Source: DASWHD01 sp036393335
Lineage (GTDB): Bacteria; CG2-30-53-67; CG2-30-70-394
Direction: 5' to 3'
Assembly: GCA_036393335.1 (NCBI GenBank)
Contig: DASWHD010000066.1
Coordinates: 1 to 32,158, forward strand
Length of the DNA stretch: 32,158 nucleotides
This document shows positions 15,989-23,810 of this stretch, one piece after another (position 1 is the first letter of the stretch; each line of letters begins with the position of its first letter). The position numbers were made by a program, and so were the translations under genes. Under the pieces are notes generated by a model that saw only the letters and a list, made by a program, of their open reading frames with translations, searched no databases and was not told the origin of the DNA.

Positions 15989-16010
15989 ATCCGGCCCCCC
16001 GGCGCCGGAT
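15989..16010 (-). other. hairpin before xseB
   Basis: A perfect inverted repeat, ATCCGGC-8-GCCGGAT, sits between the comEC stop and the xseB start. On the transcribed strand it is followed by TTACCTCTC rather than a T-run, so termination is doubtful. It may protect or separate the comEC and xseB messages. Confidence 0.35.
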
Positions 16011-16061
16011 ACGGTGGATCAGTATCTTGCCCGGTTCCGAGACCAGTCAAGTAAGCCCATA

Positions 16062-18527
16062 TCACTCAACGAATTGGACTCGTTCATTGAGGCACCAGGA
16101 ACGCACCCAGGGAGGCGCCGGGTAGGTCTCACAGGCGATCTCGGGGGTGAGGCGGACACGGAGTTGGCCGTCGAGATCGGTGCGCCAGACGCGGGCAACC
16201 GGCAGCACCCGGGCGACCCGGCGCAGGATCGCGGGGTGGGGGTGGCCGAAGGGGCTCATCTCGCCCACGGAGATCAGGACGGTGGCCGGATGGGTGGCAC
16301 GGAGGAAGGGGCTGGATGAGGAGGTGCGGCTGCCGTGGTGGGGAAGCTTCAGGAGGTCGCAGGCGAGGTCCTGGCCGTGGCGTTGTATGAGGTCATCCTC
16401 GGTGGCGCGGTCGATGTCGCCGGTGAGGAGCAGCCGCCGCCCGGCGGTCTCGACCAGCAACACCATGGATTGGGTGTTGGGGTCGCTGCCGGCGGTGGGG
16501 GTGCGTAGTGGATGGAGGCAGTACAGGCGGGCGTCCTCCAGTCGGTGCTCGAAGCCGTCCAGCGGGTGGACGACGGGGATCCCGCGCTGTGCCGCCACCT
16601 GGTGCAGGCGCGCGTGAGCCGGGCTGACCGGCTCGCTCCAGGCGTCCCATAATGCCCCCACGGGGAAGCGTTCCAGGACCGCGGCCAACCCACCCATGTG
16701 GTCCGCCTGCGGGTGGCTCACGGCGACCACGTCGAGCCGCTCGATGCCGAGGGCCCGCAGGGCCGGGACCACTACCTCCGCACCGACGTCGAACTCCCCC
16801 CAGCTCGAGCCGCCGCCGTCGACCAGGAGGGTGCGGCCGGCGCGCGTGCGCACGAGAATGCTGTCTCCCTGGCCGACGTCGAGGACCACGACCGCCGCCG
16901 CCGTCGGCCTGGGGTGCAGCGCCGGCAGGGCGACGGCCGCCACGGCGGCGGCCACCGCCACGGGCAGGATGCGGGCGAGGCGCGGCCGCCGGATCGTCCA
17001 CCACAGGAGGAGCGCCAGCGCGGCGCCGAGCACCACGAGCGTGCCGACGGTGGGCGGCGGGAGGCGAAAGTGGCCCAGCCGCCACTCGCTGCCAAACGCT
17101 ACCAGGCGCAACATGGCGTGCGCCGCCGCCTCGGTGGCGGCGGTGACCGCAGGGCCGGCCAGGGGGACGGTGGCCGGGACGATCAGGCTCACCAGGGCGC
17201 ACGGCAGCAGGGCGAACCCCAGGAGGGGGATGGCGGGCAGGTTGACCAGCAGTCCGGCGGGCACGACCTGGCCGAAGTGCCACCAGACCAAGGGGGTGGT
17301 GGCAAGCCATGCGCCGCCCGACGCCCGGACGAGCCGCGCGGCCCAGCGGGCGAGACGCGGCAGGCGGCCTGTCTGCCATCGGGCCGGGGAGGTGAGATCG
17401 CGCCTGCCCGTGGTGATGAGGATGCCGGCCACCGCCGCGAAGGAGAGCTGAAAGCTTGCCAGCCCTATGGCCTGGGGTCGCAGGCAGAGGAGGAGGAGCG
17501 CCGCCAGGCAGAGGGCATGGCCCGGCCGGCTGCGCCGGCCCAGGAGCGGGGCCACGAGGAGGGCGGCGATCATCACCGCGGCGCGGCAGGTCGAGGTGTG
17601 GGCGCCGGAGAGCAGGGTGTAGGCGACCACCCCGGTGAGGGCGACGGCCGCGGCGATCCCCTGCGGGTGGGCCCACACCTGCCCGTCTCGCAGGGTCGTC
17701 AGGGGCAGGGTGCGGCGCGCCACCCAGTGGACCAGGGCGAAGAGGTAGGTGGCGAGCAGCCCCACGTGGAGACCGGAGATCGCCAGGAGGTGGGCCGTGC
17801 CCGAGTCGATAAAGGTCTGGCGTACCTCCGGCGCCAGGTCGCCCCGGGTGCCGAGGGTGAGGACCGCTACCAGGGCCGCCGTCGCTGGCGAAAAGCGCTC
17901 CCGGAGGTCCGCCTCCCGCCGGTCGCGGAATCGCTGCAGGAGACGCAGGATCCGATGGGATTTTCCTGCGGCGAGGATCTGTAGCCGGTCGGCGGGTAAG
18001 CCGGCTTGCCAGTGGATGCCTTCCCGGGCTCGCCAGCGGCGGTAGTCGAACACCCCCGGGTTTTTGTATGCCCGGGGCGGGCGGACTCGTGCGTCGATGC
18101 GGAGACGGTCGCCGGGGAGGGGCGGGTCGGGGAGGTCGCCGTACACCGTGGTGCCCACCGTCGTGCGTATGGCATGGCCGTCGATCGACTCGCTACGCAG
18201 GAGGAGGCGGGTCTGGTCTGCGCTGCGCTCCACGAGGCCCTGTACCGTCCCGACCATCGTGGCGCGCGGGCGGGGGACGGCGGGGATCTCGGCGGGCGGC
18301 GGGGCGAGGCCGCCGTGGGTGATCCACAGGAGGAGGGCGAAGCCGATGCCGCCCACCGCCGCCGCCGCGGGGTGGCGGCGAAAGGCCACGGCGCCGGTGA
18401 TCAGCATCGCGCCCGCCGTGCCCAGAGCGGGACCCACGGCGTGGGGGTCGGGCCACCCATGGGCGATCGCCAGCCCGGCCAACAGCCCGGCGACGAGGCG
18501 TGGCAGGGGGTCAATGTTTCGCGTCAT
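16062..18527 (-). CDS. comEC: DNA internalization competence protein ComEC/Rec2
   Basis: An 821-residue inner-membrane channel protein for uptake of single-stranded DNA. The N-terminus has two hydrophobic segments and a DUF4131-like soluble part (YKNPGVFDYRRW). The Competence domain follows with HLLAISGLHVGLLATYLF and LLSGAHTSTCRAAVM, then a multi-pass region. The C-terminal metallo-beta-lactamase-like domain has VLDVGQGDSILV, SHPQADHMGG, LLTGDID and LPHHGS, so its metal-site motifs look intact. Full length is normal. Its start overlaps the end of rsmD by 17 bases. No other competence or pilus gene is in the window, so natural transformation is possible but not shown. Confidence 0.95.
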   Translation of the reverse strand: MTRNIDPLPRLVAGLLAGLAIAHGWPDPHAVGPALGTAGAMLITGAVAFRRHPAAAAVGGIGFALLLWITHGGLAPPPAEIPAVPRPRATMVGTVQGLVERSADQTRLLLRSESIDGHAIRTTVGTTVYGDLPDPPLPGDRLRIDARVRPPRAYKNPGVFDYRRWRAREGIHWQAGLPADRLQILAAGKSHRILRLLQRFRDRREADLRERFSPATAALVAVLTLGTRGDLAPEVRQTFIDSGTAHLLAISGLHVGLLATYLFALVHWVARRTLPLTTLRDGQVWAHPQGIAAAVALTGVVAYTLLSGAHTSTCRAAVMIAALLVAPLLGRRSRPGHALCLAALLLLCLRPQAIGLASFQLSFAAVAGILITTGRRDLTSPARWQTGRLPRLARWAARLVRASGGAWLATTPLVWWHFGQVVPAGLLVNLPAIPLLGFALLPCALVSLIVPATVPLAGPAVTAATEAAAHAMLRLVAFGSEWRLGHFRLPPPTVGTLVVLGAALALLLWWTIRRPRLARILPVAVAAAVAAVALPALHPRPTAAAVVVLDVGQGDSILVRTRAGRTLLVDGGGSSWGEFDVGAEVVVPALRALGIERLDVVAVSHPQADHMGGLAAVLERFPVGALWDAWSEPVSPAHARLHQVAAQRGIPVVHPLDGFEHRLEDARLYCLHPLRTPTAGSDPNTQSMVLLVETAGRRLLLTGDIDRATEDDLIQRHGQDLACDLLKLPHHGSRTSSSSPFLRATHPATVLISVGEMSPFGHPHPAILRRVARVLPVARVWRTDLDGQLRVRLTPEIACETYPAPPWVRSWCLNERVQFVE

Positions 18528-19065
18528 CGACCCGGTGAGCGAAGGTGAAGGCGGTGTCGCCTACACGGCGGGTGGAGGCGGCGATGAAAGCCGCGGGGAG
18601 GGCCGGGGAGTGTCGCGCCGCGTGCTCCCCCACCACGACGCCACCGGGGGAGACTAAGCCGCGCGCGAACAGGCGGCCCAGGGTCGCGGTCAACAGGCTC
18701 TCCTCGGCGTAGGGTGGGTCGAGGAAGACCACGTCGAACGGCCCGGCCAGCCGGTCCACCGCCGCCGGCAAGGGGCGGGGAACCACCTCGGCGGTGGGGC
18801 CGGCTCCGATCGCCTGGAGATTGGCGCGTAGCATCGTCAGGGCCGCGCGGGCCGACTCCACGAAGCACACCCGCTGGGCACCGCGCGACAGGGCCTCGAT
18901 CCCCACGGCGCCACTGCCGGCGAAGAGGTCGAGGAACTGCATCCCGTCCAGGTCTCCGAGGAGGGCGAAGAGGGTCTCCCGCGCCCGGTCCGACGTGGGA
19001 CGGGTGGCGAGGCCCCGTGGCACCAGGAGACGGCGGCCCCGGTAGATGCCGGCGATAATGCGCAT
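18511..19065 (-). CDS. rsmD: 16S rRNA (guanine(966)-N2)-methyltransferase
   Basis: A 184-residue SAM-dependent methyltransferase that acts on 16S rRNA G966 in assembled 30S particles. The start MRIIAGIYRGRRL is diagnostic, followed by TRPTSDRARETLFALL, the SAM motif DLFAGSGAVGIEALSRGA (46-63) and the catalytic DPPY (116-119). It is the first gene of the minus-strand block and overlaps comEC. Heptad repeat phrases begin three bases upstream of its start codon, within the region that must hold its promoter. Confidence 0.95.
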   Translation of the reverse strand: MRIIAGIYRGRRLLVPRGLATRPTSDRARETLFALLGDLDGMQFLDLFAGSGAVGIEALSRGAQRVCFVESARAALTMLRANLQAIGAGPTAEVVPRPLPAAVDRLAGPFDVVFLDPPYAEESLLTATLGRLFARGLVSPGGVVVGEHAARHSPALPAAFIAASTRRVGDTAFTFAHRVDDAKH

Positions 19066-19067
19066 GG

Positions 19068-19206
19068 TTTAGCGGTCAGCTTTTAGCTCGGGGCACCTTG
19101 CCGTTGTCGGGGTCGCTGGGTGGTCGAACAGCCGTGGGGGAAATGGTGAGTCGTCTTTCGTAGGCGCGCTGCATACATTAGTGGCTGACCGCTGACCGCT
19201 GAAAGA
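19068..19206. repeat. heptad-period repeat phrases in the divergent rsmD-rmuC gap
   Basis: Near rsmD the sequence reads AGCGGTC, AGCTTTT, AGCTCGG (19071-19091). Near rmuC it reads GCTGACC, GCTGACC, GCTGAAA (19184-19204). The words are reverse-complement-like variants of each other and match the phrases in the dxs-ispA gap. Promoters for both divergent genes must lie in this 157-base gap, but no convincing -35/-10 pair stands out. Confidence 0.65.
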
Positions 19207-19222
19207 TGACCGCATTATCCTC

Positions 19223-20527
19223 GTGTCCCTCGCCCTCTTCCTTTCCCTCCTGACCTGCCTGCTCGCGGCGGGTGCCGTGGTCGGCATCGTCCTCCTCTGG
19301 CGCCGGCAGCGGCCGGATGCGCTGCGCCAGGTGGTCCGCGAAGCGGCCGACGCCCTCCGTGCCGGGGTGCGCGAGGACATCGGGGAGAAACAGACGGGTC
19401 TGGAACGGGTGCTGGGTGAGCAGGCAACCCACCGTAGCGCCGAGCTGCGGGACCACGTGGCCCGCGAGCTCACCGCGGTGCGGGACCGTCTCGCCGCACA
19501 GGAGAAGGAGGTCGGCCGGACGTTGCTGGAGGGACAGGACCGTCTCCTGTGGCAGGTCCGGGCCACCCTGACCGAGACCACCACCAACCTGGAGCGCCGC
19601 TTCGAGGGGCTCCAGGGGCTGACCGCCGAACGGCTGGAGGCGATCTCCGGCAAGGTGGATGAGCACCTCTCCCAGGGGTTCGAGAAGACCCAGAAGGTCT
19701 TTGTCGACGTGATGCAGCGACTGGCGGCGATCGACAAGGCACAGCACGAGATCAGTGCCCTGTCACGGGATGTCACCTCGTTGCACGCGATCCTCACCGA
19801 CAAGAAGTCCCGGGGCGTCTTTGGTGAGGTTCAGCTTGAGAATTTGGTGCGAAATGCGCTTGAGCCATCGGTCTTTCAATTTCAAGCGCCCATCGGGGTA
19901 GGCGGGCAGGTGGTCGACTGCCTCCTCACCCTTCCCCCACCGTCCGGAACGATCTCCATCGACAGCAAGTTTCCCTTGGAGAACTTCCGCCGCATGGTGG
20001 ACGCGGAGGGTGAGGCCGGCCAGCGGAAGGGGGCCGCAAGCGCCTTCAAGCAAGACGTTAAGAAGCACATCAACGACATTGCCGACAAATACATCATTCC
20101 GGGAGAAACATCGGATTGGGCGGTGATGTTCCTGCCCAGCGAGGCGGTGTTCGCCGAGATCCACAGCCACCATCCGGACCTTGTCGACCTGTCCTATGGC
20201 CGGCGGGTGTGGATCACCTCGCCGACCACCCTGATGGCCCTGCTCAACGCGGTCCAGGTGGTGCTCCGGGAGGAGAAGACCCGCCAGCAGGTACACATCA
20301 TCCAGGAGCATTTGATCTATCTTGGAAGGGATTTTCAGAGATTTGCTAAGCGCATGGATCAGCTTGTGAAACACGTCGACCAGGCCCACCGCGATGTGCA
20401 GGACGCCCGCACCTCGGCGCGCAAGCTCACCGGGCGCTTCGCGAAGATCGAGCAGGTGCAGCTCGACGGTGACGAGACGGTGCAGGCCGAGGAGGCCCTG
20501 GAAGGGCCGGTGACCGCGGAGGAATGA
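19223..20527 (+). CDS. rmuC: DNA recombination protein RmuC
   Basis: A 434-residue RmuC-family protein. A single N-terminal membrane anchor (about 5-25) is followed by a long coiled coil (about 30-190). The conserved PD-(D/E)XK-like nuclease domain then runs from GVFGEVQLENLVRNAL through VVDCLLTLPPPSGTISIDSKFPLENF, with the IDSKFP core, to AVMFLPSEAVFAEI. RmuC limits inversion between short inverted repeats in Escherichia coli; the exact biochemistry is unsettled. The GTG start is the only one that keeps the anchor and has no strong ribosome site. The gene is divergent from rsmD. Confidence 0.93.
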   Translation: MSLALFLSLLTCLLAAGAVVGIVLLWRRQRPDALRQVVREAADALRAGVREDIGEKQTGLERVLGEQATHRSAELRDHVARELTAVRDRLAAQEKEVGRTLLEGQDRLLWQVRATLTETTTNLERRFEGLQGLTAERLEAISGKVDEHLSQGFEKTQKVFVDVMQRLAAIDKAQHEISALSRDVTSLHAILTDKKSRGVFGEVQLENLVRNALEPSVFQFQAPIGVGGQVVDCLLTLPPPSGTISIDSKFPLENFRRMVDAEGEAGQRKGAASAFKQDVKKHINDIADKYIIPGETSDWAVMFLPSEAVFAEIHSHHPDLVDLSYGRRVWITSPTTLMALLNAVQVVLREEKTRQQVHIIQEHLIYLGRDFQRFAKRMDQLVKHVDQAHRDVQDARTSARKLTGRFAKIEQVQLDGDETVQAEEALEGPVTAEE

Positions 20528-20570
20528 TCCGGCCGGGTCCGGATCGCCACTCCATCGCTGGCCACGGTTC

Positions 20571-20610
20571 GGGCGATCGTCTGGGCGACCGGGCGATCGT
20601 CTGCGCGACC
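20571..20610. repeat. 20-base tandem duplication
   Basis: Two head-to-tail units GGGCGATCGTCTGNGCGACC with one mismatch. Each contains the palindrome CGATCG. Two units without spacers exclude a CRISPR array. Confidence 0.8.
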
Positions 20611-20794
20611 GGTAGGCTGGATTTCTCGCGCGCGATCGTCGCGCGTGCAGGCCACTCACCGCAGGTCTTGGCCGCCCGGTACCTTCTCGCCCGCAAGCGA
20701 CCTCGGGGACCGGTCGAGGACTCAGACGAGGAGGCCCGGGAGGGGCCAACAGTCCCGCGCCGGTGGCAGATTCATGGTGAGAAATGCAGGATTA

Positions 20795-20822
20795 GAATTG
20801 GCACAAGGGGGGAGCCCAATTC
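20795..20822 (+). promoter_or_regulatory. inverted repeat at the BCAM0308 gene leader
   Basis: Perfect 7-base arms GAATTGG and CCAATTC flank a 14-base purine-rich loop and end two bases before the AGGAGA ribosome site. In RNA it would form a hairpin next to the ribosome site; in DNA it could be an operator. Either role is inference. Confidence 0.4.
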
Positions 20823-20836
20823 CCAGGAGAGTCGCC

Positions 20837-21337
20837 ATGACACATTCTGGTAGCGCGGCTGTTCCGAACACCCAACGTCATGACCGCTTCGTCAAGGAGC
20901 GCCGCCACGACACGTACCGCTCTCGTGGCAAGCTGCCCGAGCCGACCTGCTGCCCCGACTGCGGTGCGGTCTTCCAAAGGGGCCGGTGGAGGTGGGCTGA
21001 GGCGCCGGCCAATGCCCACCGCAGGCCGTGTCCCGCCTGCCAGCGGACCCATGATCGGGTGCCCGCGGGAGTCGTGAAGGTTGCGGGGGAGTTCTTCGTC
21101 GCCCACCGGGAGGAGATTCTCAACCTGATTCGCAACGTGGAGGGGAAGGAGAAGGCGACCCACCCCTTGAACCGGATCATGGCGATGGAGGAGGGGCCGG
21201 AGGGTATGGTGATCTCCACCACCGACACCCACCTGCCACGCCGCCTCGGGGATGCCTTGTTGCACGCTCACGGTGGTGAGCTCGACCTGCAATACCCGGA
21301 AGAGGAGCAGCTCGTCCGTGTGACGTGGTCCCGTTGA
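20837..21337 (+). CDS. BCAM0308 family protein
   Basis: A 166-residue protein with an N-terminal zinc-ribbon-like module: cysteines 39 and 42 (CPDC) and 65 and 68 (CPAC), preceded by the basic RHDRFVKERRHDTY. The C-terminal half is alpha/beta, with NRIMAMEEG and TTDTHLPRRLGDALLHAHGGELDLQY. The arrangement matches the uncharacterised BCAM0308 family of proteobacteria. Function is unknown; the paired CxxC motifs suggest metal binding, possibly an RNA or ribosome partner. The ATG is supported by CAGGAGAG six bases upstream. The downstream gene is convergent, separated by 40 bases. Confidence 0.85.
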   Translation: MTHSGSAAVPNTQRHDRFVKERRHDTYRSRGKLPEPTCCPDCGAVFQRGRWRWAEAPANAHRRPCPACQRTHDRVPAGVVKVAGEFFVAHREEILNLIRNVEGKEKATHPLNRIMAMEEGPEGMVISTTDTHLPRRLGDALLHAHGGELDLQYPEEEQLVRVTWSR

Positions 21338-21377
21338 GGTGCCAGCGAGCACGCCTTCACCGCTTGGCCCGAGGTGA

Positions 21378-22175
21378 TCACAGGCGGGAGGCGAGGGGCA
21401 GGTGCACTGCGACCCGGCGATTCTGCTGGCGGTCGGCGGGCGTGGCATTGCCCGCTATGGGTTGAGTCTCGCCATGGCCGACCACATGGAAGCGGTCGCT
21501 CGGAAGGTGGGCCGTGGTGGCAAGGTAGTCGGTCACGGCCTGGGCCCGGGCCACCGAGAGGTGGTGGTTGTACGCCGGGGGGCCCAGGGCGTCGGTGTGG
21601 CCATGGACCTCGATCGGTCCTTCCGGATAGGCGGTCAGATGGCCGGCCAGGGTGTTCAGGATCGGGTGGGCGTCGGTGCGGATGTCGGCATGATCGAAGT
21701 CGAACAGGATGTCGGAGGGAAAGACCACGACGGTCTCGACGCCTTGGGGCAGGGCCGGCACCAGGCGGTCCCCCACCATCGGTGTAGCGTAGATGATGTG
21801 GGGGTGGTGCTGGCGCGGCAGGGGCGCTTCCAGGCGCGCAACGGCCGTCTCGTCCTCCACGTGGATTACCCGCACCGTGGCAACGGGGATGAGCAGGACG
21901 GCGGGCGTCTCTGAGGCCAAAGGGTTCAGGTACCGTTCCCGTTCCACCCACAACCGGTCGCCGACTGCGAGCCGGTCGAGACGGTTGCCGATGATATGAT
22001 AATCGGCGCCCGCCACGTGGCCGCCCGGGCCCATGTCGAACGCGGGGGTAACGGCGACCAGAGAATAGACCTCGGCGGCCTCGGGAGCAGACGATGAGGC
22101 CACGACGGCGGGCTTGCCGCTGGCGATCGTGGTCGTGAGGAGCAGCGGGACGAGCAACGGGAGGGGAGCACCCAT
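21378..22175 (-). CDS. OmpA family protein (peptidoglycan-binding C-terminal domain)
   Basis: A 265-residue exported protein with an N-terminal hydrophobic signal segment but no basic residue before it. The middle region (about 35-145) is beta-rich with GADYHIIGNRLDRLAVGDRLW and is not one I recognise. The C-terminal OmpA-like domain (about 150-262) carries the peptidoglycan-binding pattern HTDALGPPAYNHHLSVARAQ with the conserved Asp and Arg, and later GETQPIAGN and QQNRRVAVHL. It likely links the envelope to peptidoglycan. It follows the 72-residue orphan gene by 39 bases on the same strand, so the two may be co-transcribed. Confidence 0.88.
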   Translation of the reverse strand: MGAPLPLLVPLLLTTTIASGKPAVVASSSAPEAAEVYSLVAVTPAFDMGPGGHVAGADYHIIGNRLDRLAVGDRLWVERERYLNPLASETPAVLLIPVATVRVIHVEDETAVARLEAPLPRQHHPHIIYATPMVGDRLVPALPQGVETVVVFPSDILFDFDHADIRTDAHPILNTLAGHLTAYPEGPIEVHGHTDALGPPAYNHHLSVARAQAVTDYLATTAHLPSDRFHVVGHGETQPIAGNATPADRQQNRRVAVHLPLASRL

Positions 22176-22214
22176 CGCCCCGTCATCGGCACAGATGACG
22201 GGGGGGATGATCTC

Positions 22215-22433
22215 CTACGCCTGCTCGATGTTCTCCCGGTCGACCCAGATGAAGCCCTTCTCAAACGTGTCGTTGAGGACTTTGAAGCGGCGCTGGGTGG
22301 GGAGCTTACCGACCACTGCGACCTCCCCTTTGAAGTCGCAGATGATCTCCTTACCTCCCGTCTTCACCTTTACCTTGCCTGGCTTGGGAAGGGAGCCAAA
22401 CTGGTTCTTCTCCAATTTCTGCACAAAGGTCAT
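22215..22433 (-). CDS. small conserved-looking hypothetical protein (72 aa)
   Basis: I do not recognise this family. The 72 residues are rich in Lys/Val and predicted beta strands (KVKVKTGGKEIICDFKGEVAVV, RRFKVLNDTFEKGFIWVD), without signal peptide, membrane segment or metal-binding motif, so a small SH3-like or OB-like barrel is possible. Evidence that it is real: a strong GGAGG ribosome site, clean gene-like codon use, and a noticeably lower GC content than the neighbours. It is probably transcribed together with the OmpA-like gene. No function is proposed. Confidence 0.7.
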   Translation of the reverse strand: MTFVQKLEKNQFGSLPKPGKVKVKTGGKEIICDFKGEVAVVGKLPTQRRFKVLNDTFEKGFIWVDRENIEQA

Positions 22434-22585
22434 GACCTGCCTCCAAACGAGGGTCTACCACTGCCCGCATCCGACTATCTTGCCCCACGCTACGGCCCGG
22501 CGTTCATGCGCGGAACGCTTGGGAGGGTCAGTGCCCGGGCGGCCGTTGGCCGTCCGCAAGCTCGCAGGACGAGAGCCTGTATTTG

Positions 22586-22602
22586 TGACAGGGATTCTGT
22601 CA
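22586..22602. promoter_or_regulatory. inverted repeat with a minus-strand TTGACA
   Basis: Perfect 6-base arms TGACAG and CTGTCA flank five bases. On the minus strand the second arm is part of TTGACA, a full -35 match, but the -10 at the right distance (TACAGG) is poor. It could drive the 72-residue gene under control of a protein binding the palindrome. Confidence 0.35.
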
Positions 22603-22660
22603 ATGCTGGCGCCACTTCTCACCATGAACGTGCCATCGAGGATGGCAGGAAAGAAGGCGG

Positions 22661-23200
22661 GTGGCCGGGACTGTGGCGAAGATCGGAGTGTTGACGGTCT
22701 CCGACCGGGCGAGCCGCGGCGAATACGAGGATCTCGGCGGGCCGGCGATCATCACGGCCCTGGGTGAGATTCTGACATCGCCGTGGGAGGCGGTGGCACG
22801 GGTGGTCCCCGATGAGCAACCGGCCGTGGAGGCGGCCCTGCGCGAGCTGTGCGACCAGGAACGATGCTGCCTGGTGGTGACCACCGGCGGTACGGGGCCC
22901 GCGCGGCGCGACATCACTCCCGAGGCAACGGTCGTGGTATGCGACAAGCTGTTGGACGGCTTTGGTGAGCAGATGCGGGCAGTCTCGTTACAGTATGTGC
23001 CCACGGCGATCCTGTCGCGGCAGGTCGCCGGCGTGCGCGGGTGTAGTCTGATCGTCAACCTGCCGGGGCAGCCGAAGGCGATCCGTGAGTGCCTCGACGC
23101 GGTGTTTCCAGCCATCCCCTACTGTATCGACCTCATCGAGGGTCCCTATCTGGAGACCGACGCCGCGGTATGTGCGGCATTTCGGCCGAAGAAGAAATGA
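22661..23200 (+). CDS. mog: molybdopterin adenylyltransferase
   Basis: A 179-residue MogA-type enzyme that adenylates molybdopterin before molybdate insertion. It resembles Escherichia coli MogA rather than MoaB: IGVLTVSDRASRGEYEDLGG, the catalytic TTGGTGPARRD (74-84), GFGEQMRAVSLQYVPTAILSRQ and LPGQPKAIRECLDAVFPAIPYCIDLIEGPY. The GTG start has AAGGCGG just upstream and keeps the short N-terminus of the family. No other molybdenum-cofactor gene is nearby, so the rest of the pathway is elsewhere. Confidence 0.95.
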   Translation: MAGTVAKIGVLTVSDRASRGEYEDLGGPAIITALGEILTSPWEAVARVVPDEQPAVEAALRELCDQERCCLVVTTGGTGPARRDITPEATVVVCDKLLDGFGEQMRAVSLQYVPTAILSRQVAGVRGCSLIVNLPGQPKAIRECLDAVFPAIPYCIDLIEGPYLETDAAVCAAFRPKKK

Positions 23201-23283
23201 CGCCGATACGGTATCCTGAAAAACACGTCCGTCGGTCCTCCCTGGCTGGCGGGGGGAGATGAGAGAGGATATCCGGAGGTTGA

Positions 23284-23757
23284 GTGGTGGCGGCGCAGGT
23301 GCACACGCTGGTGGAGCGGATGGCGGATGATCTCTTTGCGGAGGGTCAGGTCCAGCACCTCGGGGACGAACTGGTACGGGAGTTCGACCTTGCCGGACCG
23401 CTTCTCCTCTCGGAGATGTGCCTGGCCAGGGCCCTGATCAATCGCCTGCGCCCCGGCGAGTGCACCGTGTTCCGCAGCCGCTGGCAGGAGACCCACCGCG
23501 ACCTCATCCATCTGTGCAACATCCTCGGCCACGAGTTCCTGGAGGCGGGCTTCGACGGTGTCCACTACCTGATGAAGGTACGGGTGCGCGCCGGCCACGA
23601 CCGGGTGCCGCGTCGTGACCCGACCACCATCGACTACCCGCAACCGCGCCCGGTGGTGACCCTCGACGTGACCCCCGGCTCCCTTCAGGACCCGCGCAGG
23701 AGGGGCGTGGAGGACGAGGGTGGTCTCGCCGCCCGGCTGCTGAGCTGGTTCCGGTAA
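23284..23757 (+). CDS. hypothetical protein (157 aa)
   Basis: I do not recognise this protein. It is predicted to be helical for about the first 100 residues (LLSEMCLARALINRL, RSRWQETHRDLIHLCNILGHEF), then becomes extended and ends in an amphipathic helix. No signal peptide or membrane helix is seen. Reality is supported by GGAGGT just upstream and by codon use matching neighbours; the second codon is also GTG and has better spacing to that ribosome site, so translation may begin three bases later. It sits between mog and leuC, with no functional hint from context. Confidence 0.7.
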   Translation: MVAAQVHTLVERMADDLFAEGQVQHLGDELVREFDLAGPLLLSEMCLARALINRLRPGECTVFRSRWQETHRDLIHLCNILGHEFLEAGFDGVHYLMKVRVRAGHDRVPRRDPTTIDYPQPRPVVTLDVTPGSLQDPRRRGVEDEGGLAARLLSWFR

Positions 23758-23810
23758 CGCGCCGTCTCCGGCGCTGATGCATGGTCGTTCCATCGTGCCA
23801 AACTTCCTCC

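Larger units (their letters stand above)
20528..20836. other. 309-base gap with 20-base tandem repeat and palindromic sequence
   Basis: No gene is supported. The gap holds two adjacent 20-base units (20571-20590 and 20591-20610) that begin GGGCGATCGTCTG and differ at one base, and a near-palindromic CGCGCGCGATCGTCGCGCG around 20630-20648. Closer to the next gene are a 23-base stretch resembling one upstream of mog and a hairpin described separately. Confidence 0.6.

Noticed and set aside
20571..20610. CRISPR-like repeats
   Set aside because: Two abutting 20-base units with no spacers and no cas genes.
20798..20815. Sigma-54 promoter at TTGGCACAAGG before the BCAM0308 gene
   Set aside because: The required GC at the -12 position is out of register, and the bases are better explained as part of the inverted repeat.
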